Below the pieces are notes generated by a model. It was given only the letters and a program-made list of their open reading frames with translations. It ran no database searches and was not told the DNA's origin. From the NCBI GenBank assembly GCA_023250195.1, contig JAHFBF010000003.1, positions 347,753 through 411,752 on the forward strand: 64,000 bases of DNA, written 5' to 3'. Below, piece by piece: positions 27,501 through 34,678 of this stretch. The position numbers and the translations under genes were made by a program. This DNA comes from Candidatus Melainabacteria bacterium. GTDB taxonomy: Bacteria; Cyanobacteriota; Vampirovibrionia; 2-02-FULL-35-15. The number at the start of each line of letters is the position of its first letter. Position 1 is the first letter of the stretch.

Positions 27501-28253
27501 GAAGAATTATTGGAAGGAAGAAAACCCAAAGATGCTGCAATTTTATCTGAGTTCAATGCAAAGGTAAAAATTATTGAGGAAGATGATGCAAGAAGATTAA
27601 TTTTGGTTTCTGGAGAAATGGAACATGAAGTAGCTATTCTGTCAGGATTAAATGTAATTGTTGAAAATGGACAGACTGTAAAGGTTGGAGAGCCCTTAAC
27701 TGATGGTCCTGCAAATCCACATGATATTTTAAATCTGCTTGGTGTTGAAGCTGTTCAGCAATATCTTCTGGATGAAGTTCAAAAAGTGTATAGAAGTCAA
27801 GGTGTTGAAATTGCTGATAAGCACGTTGAAACAATTATTAGACAAATGACTCGTAAGGTAAGGATTGAAGATGCTGGTGATACGATTCTTCTTCCGGGGG
27901 AGCTTGTTGAATTTAAAGATATAAAAAAAGAAACAGACAAAGCAAGAAAATTAATTTCCAAGGATGCAAGACCACCTGCTTATAAACCAATGCTACTGGG
28001 TATTACAAAAGCAAGTTTAAATACTGAAAGCTTTATTTCTGCTGCAAGCTTCCAGGAAACTACTAGAATCCTTTCTGAAGCTGCAATTCAGGGGAAGAAA
28101 GACTGGCTTAGAGGATTAAAAGAAAATGTTATTATTGGACGTTTAATTCCGGCAGGTACTGGTTATTTATATTCCAGAGCTTTAGAATCAAATATTCCTG
28201 ATTATGGACAACTAACTTCTGAAGGATTTGCTGTTGAGCCAAGCTTAAATTAA
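24555..28253 (+). CDS. rpoC2: RNA polymerase subunit beta-prime (C-terminal part)
   Basis: This carries the C-terminal half of beta-prime. The second zinc site [14 protein letters not shown] is present, followed by the bridge-helix/trigger-loop region [22 protein letters not shown]. A large insertion of several hundred residues between ~355 and ~960 is rich in beta-strand modules and fits the SI3 insertion of cyanobacterial RpoC2. The conserved ending with [17 protein letters not shown] and [21 protein letters not shown] follows. GGGAG precedes ATG 24555 by about 10 nt. A perfect palindrome (28268-28299) follows the stop. Confidence 0.98.
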   Translation: [1232 protein letters not shown]

Positions 28254-28267
28254 TGTAGGTGCTGACC

Positions 28268-28299
28268 ACGTAGGTGCTAGTCGTGACTAGCACCTACGT
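28268..28299. repeat. 32-nt perfect palindrome between rpoC2 and a convergent gene
   Basis: The arms ACGTAGGTGCTAGTC and their exact complement flank GT. It lies 14 nt after the rpoC2 stop and contains the stop codon of the convergent hypothetical gene. A partial extra copy of GTAGGTGCTGACC precedes it at 28256. It probably works as a transcript-end hairpin; no T-run is present. Confidence 0.9.
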
Positions 28300-29527
28300 T
28301 ATTCATTTCTTCTAATCCTCTTCTTCTTCGTGCAGAGAAATAAATATCTTGAGCACTGTCTTTTAATCTTCTCCCAATTTCTACCAAATGCTTAATACTG
28401 CCACTTGATTCTTTGAGTCTATTTTCACCAAGGATAAAACCAAAGTCAAATATATCTGCAACTGTAGAAGTTAACCATAAATCCGGGAGTGTAATGAAAG
28501 GAAACAGTTTATTTCTGTCTTTATCACTATGTGTTAATTTTTCAGGAATATAAAATCTGAAAAAGTTATTTAACCAGGTTATCGGTCGGTCTATTACACT
28601 AAGTATACGGATTGTGCTTCTTGGAAGTCCTCCAATTCCAAGTCTACGGGCTATTGGACGGGCTATATCACCAAAGACGTTTAGCCAGTTTATTACAGGA
28701 GTAAAGCAGGCTATAGTTCTATCAAGATGCTGAGATAAGTTTATTAAACACTCTTTTCTTTTTTCAGTATTTGATTTGCTTGTCGTTTTAAATTCTCCCC
28801 ACCATTTTTTTGTTTCAGTTAGATGTTCCTGGAATTTGCCTTTAACATAGTCCCACGAAATTTGATCTCCATTTGTTTTATCGCCGGAGAACCTGCTGAA
28901 GATTGTTTTATAAAGCTTGTTTGAAAAATTGGGTCCATAAGCAAGATTATTTCCCATATTTCTCCACCACATCCCATCCAGCAAGCGGACCCCAGCCCAC
29001 TCCAAATCATTTGCTATTTCTGGATTTACTAAACCAAGTGCAGCCACTACAAATTTTCCTTTCGTTTGGACTTCATTATTTAATGTACCAAGTGATGGCA
29101 CAGGTGAATTCTTGTCTTCTTCAGCTATAGTGAATTCTTCAGCACCTACGTTGTCATCCCAGTTTCCTTTTTTGTCTCTGTGACCGTAAATCTGGTTTCT
29201 AAACATGTCCCCACAGGCACCTGTAATTCTTTCAGTAGTAAAAACGGCTTTTCCAATCCAGGTATCATCAAAATCAGACTGCATAAGAAAGTAAGAAGGT
29301 ATCTTTAGGATTGCTTCTAAAATATGAGAACGAATACTATACTTTGCCAGATTGTCAGTATCAGCTGCCCATTTTTTCTTATCATTCTCGCTTCTTTCTG
29401 GGGCATCATTCAAATATCCTGCAAATACATTTTTCTTTCCCGATGACTTTGGATTTGCATAGTCATCCTGAGGTGATATTTCACCAAGTCTATATAGGCG
29501 ATTTGTGTCGGTGTTAATTGGCAGCAT
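28277..29527 (-). CDS. Hypothetical protein, 416 aa
   Basis: I do not recognise the family. It has no signal peptide. It is moderately hydrophobic and Trp-rich (LLDGMWWRNMGNNLAYG, WLNNFFRFYIPEKL), with several amphipathic helices that might associate with membranes, and a basic C-terminus (FSARRRRGLEEM). The last seven residues (NVGASHD) are encoded by the palindrome at 28268-28299, which also gives the stop, so the native end has been altered. It is convergent with rpoC2. It could be a lineage-specific protein; nothing suggests a specific role. Confidence 0.7.
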   Translation of the reverse strand: MLPINTDTNRLYRLGEISPQDDYANPKSSGKKNVFAGYLNDAPERSENDKKKWAADTDNLAKYSIRSHILEAILKIPSYFLMQSDFDDTWIGKAVFTTERITGACGDMFRNQIYGHRDKKGNWDDNVGAEEFTIAEEDKNSPVPSLGTLNNEVQTKGKFVVAALGLVNPEIANDLEWAGVRLLDGMWWRNMGNNLAYGPNFSNKLYKTIFSRFSGDKTNGDQISWDYVKGKFQEHLTETKKWWGEFKTTSKSNTEKRKECLINLSQHLDRTIACFTPVINWLNVFGDIARPIARRLGIGGLPRSTIRILSVIDRPITWLNNFFRFYIPEKLTHSDKDRNKLFPFITLPDLWLTSTVADIFDFGFILGENRLKESSGSIKHLVEIGRRLKDSAQDIYFSARRRRGLEEMNNVGASHD

Positions 29528-29892
29528 TATTTACTTTCTATAATATCTCTCTCAAATATTTCCTATGGCAATTGCAAAGTATCCTGCAAGCAAATGTTTG
29601 TCCATAGGCGACAAATATTTGCAAGATCTGCCACAAAATAGCGAAGTGATGTGCGTTAGCACTCACTGAGCATTGTAAAAAGCACAAACAAAACAACATA
29701 CAGCTTTTTTAAAAGTTAAAAAGCCAATGTTATTTTATGTGTACAGGTTGATTCTATTAATTTGTAAACCCTGTTGTCTATAAAACCTTAACCATTAAGA
29801 TGAGGATTTAGAATTTTTTAATTATTTACGATCTGGTACCTATAAGGGTTTGATATTATAGAACATATTTTGGTAATTTTAAGGAGAAATAT
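29528..29892. other. Intergenic region with a hairpin
   Basis: No convincing gene is present. GCAAATGTTTGTC (29590-29602) pairs with GACAAATATTTGC (29610-29622) around a 7-nt loop. A smaller GTGC...GCAC hairpin follows near 29650. The AT-rich remainder should hold the divergent promoters, but I see no clean -35/-10 pair. Confidence 0.5.
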
Positions 29893-30162
29893 ATGAGTTT
29901 AATAGGCCAAATTTTACTAAGTTTATCAGGTTATTTTCCATCACAACAATATCAGCCACCGCATACACCGCATACAGTTCCTTATATTAAAGATGCCGAA
30001 ACGGGGGTAACTATATTAGAACCTGTTGTTGGTGATGCCAATGGTTCATATATAAAAACTGATCGGCTAACTAGAGAATCAACTTTATTTGTCCTTGACC
30101 AGGCAGGTAAGGTTGTAGAACAGCGCCCCTACCGAAGGTTTGTAGCACCAAAAATAAGTTAG
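29893..30162 (+). CDS. Small hypothetical protein, 89 aa
   Basis: I do not recognise the family. A strong SD (AAGGAG) lies 7 nt before ATG 29893, supporting translation. The N-terminal ~15 residues are mildly hydrophobic (MSLIGQILLSLSGYF), followed by a Pro/His/Gln stretch (QYQPPHTPHTVPY). A beta-rich part (GVTILEPVVGDANGS, ESTLFVLDQAGKVVEQRPY) ends the protein. It is convergent with trpB, 5 nt apart. The lack of a strong hydrophobic core makes export uncertain. Confidence 0.6.
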   Translation: MSLIGQILLSLSGYFPSQQYQPPHTPHTVPYIKDAETGVTILEPVVGDANGSYIKTDRLTRESTLFVLDQAGKVVEQRPYRRFVAPKIS

Positions 30163-30167
30163 GGATA

Positions 30168-31355
30168 TTATTTTGTAATAATTTTTCTTTTCACAGTATT
30201 AATATCCTTATCTCCACGACCTGATAAGTTAACCACTACCGTTTCATTTTTTTTAGTTTTAGGCATTAAATATTTTAAATAAGCGATTGCATGGGCTGAT
30301 TCCAGTGCCGGAATAATTCCTTCTAATTTTGAAAGTTGGTAAAAAGCTGTTAGTGCTTCTTTATCAGAAACAGTTTTATACTGAACGATGTTTTTATCTT
30401 TTAAATATGAATGCTGTGGACCAACTCCAGGATAATCTAACCCGGCAGAAATGCTGTGTGCTTCTTTAATTATTCCATTTTTGTCCTGGAGGAGATAACT
30501 GTAGGAACCATGCAGTATGCCTGGCTTTCCAAGTGTTAATGTAGCAGCATGATGACCATTTTTTAATGATGTACCACCGGCTTCAATGCCGATTAATTTG
30601 GGTTTATTGCGATAAACCCCTACACGATTGATGAACGGATAAAAGATTCCCATAGAATTCGAGCCGCCGCCTACACAAGCCACTATGTAATCAGGAGCTT
30701 TTTTAAATTGCTTTTTCAATTCGTATCCTATTACAGACTGGAAATAACTGACAATTTGTGGATATGGGTGTGGACCAACAGTTGAACCAATAATATAGTG
30801 TGTATTTTTTATATTTGTAATCCAGTCTCTTATGGCTTCACTGGTAGCGTCTTTCAGTGTCTGAGAGCCGCTTTCAATAGGTATAACCTTTGCTCCTAAC
30901 AGCTCCATTTTAAAGACATTAAGTTCTTGTCTTTTAATGTCGACCTTTCCCATATAAATTTCACAGTCAAATCCAAATAATGCACAAACTGTAGCTGTAG
31001 CTAAGCCGTGTTGACCTGCCCCGGTTTCTGCAATAATTCTTTTTTTGCCAAGCCTTTTAGCCAAGAGTGCTTGACCAATACAATTATTTATTTTGTGTGC
31101 ACCGGTATGGCACAAATCCTCACGTTTTAAAAAGATTTTTGCTTTGCCATAGTGTTCTGTAAGTCTCTTTGCAAAATATAATGGCGTAGGTCTTCCTGCA
31201 TAAGTTTGTAGAAGATAATTAAATTCCTCTTTAAACTTTTTATCTTTACTGTAGCTTGTAAAAGCTTTTTCCAACTCTTCTAAAGCAGGCATAATCGTTT
31301 CAGGAACAAATGTTCCGCCATATTTGCCGAAATAGCCTTTTTGTTTTGCTTTCAT
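30168..31355 (-). CDS. trpB: Tryptophan synthase beta chain
   Basis: TrpB condenses indole with serine using [19 protein letters not shown] contains the Schiff-base Lys, [10 protein letters not shown] and [10 protein letters not shown] bind the substrate and the PLP phosphate, and LSGRGDKD closes the chain. I start at ATG 31355 ([14 protein letters not shown]), giving 395 residues, the usual length. The longer frame upstream would be translated from a palindrome (31385-31412) and overlaps the glycerate kinase start. No trpA or other trp gene is adjacent, which is common in cyanobacteria, where trp genes are dispersed. Confidence 0.97.
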   Translation of the reverse strand: MKAKQKGYFGKYGGTFVPETIMPALEELEKAFTSYSKDKKFKEEFNYLLQTYAGRPTPLYFAKRLTEHYGKAKIFLKREDLCHTGAHKINNCIGQALLAKRLGKKRIIAETGAGQHGLATATVCALFGFDCEIYMGKVDIKRQELNVFKMELLGAKVIPIESGSQTLKDATSEAIRDWITNIKNTHYIIGSTVGPHPYPQIVSYFQSVIGYELKKQFKKAPDYIVACVGGGSNSMGIFYPFINRVGVYRNKPKLIGIEAGGTSLKNGHHAATLTLGKPGILHGSYSYLLQDKNGIIKEAHSISAGLDYPGVGPQHSYLKDKNIVQYKTVSDKEALTAFYQLSKLEGIIPALESAHAIAYLKYLMPKTKKNETVVVNLSGRGDKDINTVKRKIITK

Positions 31356-31384
31356 GACAAATATAATATTATCATTTATGTGAT

Positions 31385-31412
31385 GTAGTGGCTTACTATA
31401 GTAAGCCACTAC
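31385..31412. repeat. 28-nt perfect palindrome upstream of trpB
   Basis: The left half is GTAGTGGCTTACTA and the right half is its exact reverse complement. It lies 29 nt upstream of the trpB ATG and 45 nt before the divergent glycerate kinase start. Confidence 0.93.
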
Positions 31413-31457
31413 TTGTTCTTTACGAAGACCTTTCTGTTTGAGTGTTATATTTAGTTC

Positions 31458-32591
31458 ATGTCCAAAAAAATCCTCATAGCCCCAAATGCATTTAAACATT
31501 CACTTACTGCAATTGAAACAGCTGAAACTATTAAATCAGCCCTTCAATCCATAAGTGGAGAGCTTTCATTTGAACTCTTACCAATAGCTGATGGTGGTGA
31601 TGGGACAATTGATATTTTAAATTTTAGTTATCCGGGTTCTAAATTTGTTAAAGCTCAGGTTCACGATCCGTTAATGAGAGGAATAGAGTCTTCATGGCTA
31701 TTATGGGATGAAAATACTGCAATTGTAGAACTGGCAAAGGCTTCTGGCATTGCTTTATTGAAACAAGATGAATTAAATCCTTTTTGGGCTAATACTTATG
31801 GTACTGGTGAATTAATTCTTTCTGCTTTGGATAAAGGCTGTAAAAAAATAATAATTACTGTAGGGGGCAGTGCAACTGTTGATGGGGGAATGGGTGTTCT
31901 TGAAGCACTTGGAGTTAGATTTGAAGATAAGAAAAAACATAAAGTTAAACCAGGCGGTGGGTTTCTACATTCAATAGAAAAAATCAGCTTAAGCCACATT
32001 GATAAAAGAATAAAAAATTGTGAAATATCTTTGCTTTGTGATGTTAAGATTCCACTTACAGGAGACAAAGGAGCTGTACAAAAATTTGCAACTCAAAAAG
32101 GGGCAAAAGAAGGGGAAAAAGTAATCTTGGAACAAGGAATGAAACACTTTGTAAAAGTTACAAAACAATATACTGGAAGTGATTTTGAATTAGAACCAAT
32201 GGTAGGAGCTGCTGGTGGAGTAGCTTTTTCTCTTAAGGCATTTTTAAATGCAAGCTTGTTCCCGGGATTTTTATATGTGGCAAATCTGATTTCTTTGGAA
32301 GAAAAAATAAAAAAATCAGATTTAGTGATTACTGGAGAAGGTAATCTTGATAATCAGAGTTTAATGGGAAAAGGAGTAATTGAATTAGCTAAATTAGCCA
32401 AAAAACATGGTAAAAAAGTAATTGTTTTATGTGGTGATTATGATAGGAATATTAATTGGAAAGAACATTCTGTAGAACATGTGATTGAAATAAATCCTCA
32501 AGGTTTACCCCTGGAAGAGTCTTTAAAAAATACAAAACAGTTAATTTTGAAAGCTATAGAACAAAATAGTCAATTATTTAGGAATTCTTAA
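31458..32591 (+). CDS. Glycerate kinase (GlxK/GarK family)
   Basis: The family phosphorylates glycerate to 2-phosphoglycerate, linking glyoxylate/serine metabolism to glycolysis. [20 protein letters not shown] is the characteristic N-terminus. [30 protein letters not shown] and [18 protein letters not shown] are conserved active-site blocks. The 377-residue length is normal. The gene is divergent from trpB with overlapping upstream regions. Its product feeds enolase, encoded elsewhere in this window, but linkage is loose. Confidence 0.93.
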   Translation: MSKKILIAPNAFKHSLTAIETAETIKSALQSISGELSFELLPIADGGDGTIDILNFSYPGSKFVKAQVHDPLMRGIESSWLLWDENTAIVELAKASGIALLKQDELNPFWANTYGTGELILSALDKGCKKIIITVGGSATVDGGMGVLEALGVRFEDKKKHKVKPGGGFLHSIEKISLSHIDKRIKNCEISLLCDVKIPLTGDKGAVQKFATQKGAKEGEKVILEQGMKHFVKVTKQYTGSDFELEPMVGAAGGVAFSLKAFLNASLFPGFLYVANLISLEEKIKKSDLVITGEGNLDNQSLMGKGVIELAKLAKKHGKKVIVLCGDYDRNINWKEHSVEHVIEINPQGLPLEESLKNTKQLILKAIEQNSQLFRNS

Positions 32592-32648
32592 GGATTGCAA
32601 TTTAAAGAGCATTGATTTAGAATTAATAAATATATTAAGGTAAAACTC

Positions 32649-32960
32649 ATGAATGTGAAAAGTCGATTAGAAAGAGCAGCAGAAAATAAACAGTGGATAA
32701 AAGTTTATTTTCATGATGGCAGCGGCATTATTGGAAAAGTTATTAGGGTTGGTCAGGATTATGTGGAATTGGAAAGTTATGGATGTGACGACTTACCCCA
32801 TGCCAGAAATTATGCAAAAAATATTATTCCTTTAAATTTTATTAAAATGTTTATGGTTGAATCATCTAATTTCTCTGAAGCAGAAAGAAAAAGACTTGAA
32901 TATCTTAGTCAGTTGGAACACTCTACACAGGAACCTGTCCCGGAAATTGAAGGTAAATAA
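32649..32960 (+). CDS. Small protein with an Sm-like or SH3-like beta-barrel
   Basis: I do not recognise a named family. Residues 15-75 read as a compact five-strand barrel: WIKVYFHDGSGIIGKVIRVG, DYVELESYG, then NIIPLNFIKMFMVE. The order of a 'G-x-V' strand, a 'D-Y-V-x-L' strand and a final 'I-P-L-x-x-I' strand is the pattern of LSm/Hfq-like and related RNA-binding barrels. An acidic and Gln-rich tail follows. The N-terminal helix MNVKSRLERAAENKQ is basic. It lies 57 nt after glycerate kinase. The assignment is by pattern only. Confidence 0.6.
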   Translation: MNVKSRLERAAENKQWIKVYFHDGSGIIGKVIRVGQDYVELESYGCDDLPHARNYAKNIIPLNFIKMFMVESSNFSEAERKRLEYLSQLEHSTQEPVPEIEGK

Positions 32961-33980
32961 TTAACTCTTTAACTCTTCCGCAAAATGACATGAAACAAGT
33001 TGGTTGTTATGCATCTCTAATTTGGGGACTTCATTAGTGCATTTTTCTTTTGCGATTGGACATCTTGTTCTGAAAACACAGCCGCTTGGTGGATTTGAAG
33101 GGTCAGGGATCTCTCCAGATAAGATAATCCTTTTCTTTTCTCTGATTTCTGACCTCTGACCTCTGACCTCTGGAATGGCACTAAGTAATGCAACTGTATA
33201 TGGATGCTTTGGAGATTTTATTATGTCCTCTTTCCTACCAAATTCAACAATATGTCCAAGATACATTACAGCAATTTGAGTGGAAATGTAACTAACCACT
33301 GATAAATTGTGTGAAATAAATAAATAAGTCAAATCTAATTTTTGTTGAAGCTCAATAAGCAGGTTTAATATTTGTGCTTGTACAGAGACATCTAAGGCAC
33401 TTACGGGCTCGTCAAGTATAAGAAACTCAGTATTTAATGATAGTGCTCTTGCTATTGCAACTCTTTGCCTTTGACCACCGGATAATTCATGAGGATATTT
33501 ATTTCCAAGTTGTTCCTCAAGCCCTACAAGATTTAATAGTTCATTAACTCTTTTGTTTGTTTCTTCTTTACCTTGAATAATTTTATGTACAATAATTGGC
33601 TCACCTACGATGTCTTTTATTTTCATCCTGGGACTTAAGCTTGAGTAGGGGTTTTGAAAAACAATTTGTAATTTTTGGCGAATTGAACGGATTTCTTTAT
33701 TTGAAAATGAAAATATATTTTTTCCTTTATAAATAACTGCTCCAGATGTAGGTTCTAAAAGCTTTAGGATTAACTTGCCTAAGGTGGATTTGCCGGAGCC
33801 GGATTCTCCGACAATTCCAATTATTTGTCCTTTTCTAATTTCTAGATTTATATCTTTAAGTGCCTGAACATGTCCCACTGTTCTTGACCAGAAGCCTCTC
33901 TGGATAGGGAAAAATTTTGTCAGATTTTTTACTTGAATCAGGATTGAGGAAGCAGTTTGTTCTTTTTGTTCTATACTCAT
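32961..33980 (-). CDS. Oligopeptide/dipeptide ABC transporter ATPase, OppF/DppF type
   Basis: This is a complete ABC ATPase: Walker A GESGSGKST, signature LSGGQRQRVAIARAL and Walker B FLILDEPVSALD. The C-terminal OppF/DppF Cys motif (CVFRTRCPIAKEKC, SCHF) is known in this family. It would energise peptide import, but no OppA-D genes are nearby. An in-frame insertion (VRGQRSEIREKK) is encoded by tandem AGAGGTCAG repeats shared with 18850-18896. It lies in the linker before the Cys motif. It follows pyrR by 14 nt, so they may be co-transcribed. Confidence 0.9.
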   Translation of the reverse strand: MSIEQKEQTASSILIQVKNLTKFFPIQRGFWSRTVGHVQALKDINLEIRKGQIIGIVGESGSGKSTLGKLILKLLEPTSGAVIYKGKNIFSFSNKEIRSIRQKLQIVFQNPYSSLSPRMKIKDIVGEPIIVHKIIQGKEETNKRVNELLNLVGLEEQLGNKYPHELSGGQRQRVAIARALSLNTEFLILDEPVSALDVSVQAQILNLLIELQQKLDLTYLFISHNLSVVSYISTQIAVMYLGHIVEFGRKEDIIKSPKHPYTVALLSAIPEVRGQRSEIREKKRIILSGEIPDPSNPPSGCVFRTRCPIAKEKCTNEVPKLEMHNNQLVSCHFAEELKS

Positions 33981-33994
33981 TGCTTATTCCTCAA

Positions 33995-34513
33995 TTACTG
34001 AATTTCAATTGAATCTTTATTGTCAATTTCTGAAAGGCAAACCTTGATTAATTGTTTTGGTGTAGTAGAAATATTTTTTCCAATAAAGTCAGCACTAATA
34101 GGTAATCTTCTATGTCCTCGATCGACAAGAACAAGTAATTTAACGCTGTTTGGTCTGCCAAAATCTTTTAGGGCATCCAGAGCTGCCCTTACAGTTCTGC
34201 CCTCATATAAAACATCATCTACAACAAGTACATTTTTGTTATCTAGGTTTGGAACAACACTGGATTTGCTTTGCTTTAATGATTTTCTATGATCTAAGTC
34301 ATCTCTGTAAAGAGTTACATCCAGATAACCAAAAGGTATATCTACTTTTTCAATTTGAGAAATAATATCGTGAAGTCTTTTTGCCAGGAATTCTCCCCTG
34401 GTAACAATACCGACTATTACAAGGTTATTTAAGTCCACATAGTTTTCAATAACTTCATGCGCTAACCTTCTTAGGGTCTTTGTTACTTCATTACTGTCTA
34501 GTATTACGTTCAT
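33995..34513 (-). CDS. pyrR: PyrR-type uracil phosphoribosyltransferase / pyrimidine regulator
   Basis: PyrR binds pyr mRNA in some bacteria to cause attenuation and has weak uracil phosphoribosyltransferase activity. The PRPP loop VLVVDDVLYEGRTVRAAL, VGIVTRGEFLAKRL and LDVTLYRDDL are all typical. I start at ATG 34513 (MNVILDSNEVTKTLRR), giving 172 residues, the family norm; the in-frame extension to 34618 is encoded by the recurrent leader element. No pyr biosynthetic gene is adjacent. Its role here as RNA regulator versus enzyme cannot be told from sequence. Confidence 0.92.
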   Translation of the reverse strand: MNVILDSNEVTKTLRRLAHEVIENYVDLNNLVIVGIVTRGEFLAKRLHDIISQIEKVDIPFGYLDVTLYRDDLDHRKSLKQSKSSVVPNLDNKNVLVVDDVLYEGRTVRAALDALKDFGRPNSVKLLVLVDRGHRRLPISADFIGKNISTTPKQLIKVCLSEIDNKDSIEIQ

Positions 34514-34622
34514 TTTTTTATATAGTCCCAAATTAGAGACATACCGCGACATGTCTCTAATTTGCTTTCCTGGATCGATTCCTTTCGTTGGATTGTATTT
34601 GTTGAGTGAATCGGACAAATGC
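34514..34622 (-). promoter_or_regulatory. Recurrent hairpin leader element upstream of pyrR (copy C)
   Basis: Read on the minus strand it begins GCATTTGTCCGATT, has AATCCAACGAAAGGAATCG and CCAGGAAAGC, then a 14-bp hairpin (CAAATTAGAGACAT and inverse), and ends at the pyrR ATG. Its TTG frame (MSDSLNKYNPTKGIDPGK) is open and in frame with pyrR. The corresponding frame of the rhodanese copy also starts MSD and is in frame. Confidence 0.7.
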
Positions 34623-34678
34623 TTTTCTCATGAATTGCTCTAGATATTATTTTAGTAGCATATAATGTAAGCATTATT

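Noticed and set aside
31356..31499. Upstream extension of trpB
   Set aside because: It would translate a palindrome and overlap the divergent glycerate kinase start; ATG 31355 gives a normal TrpB N-terminus.
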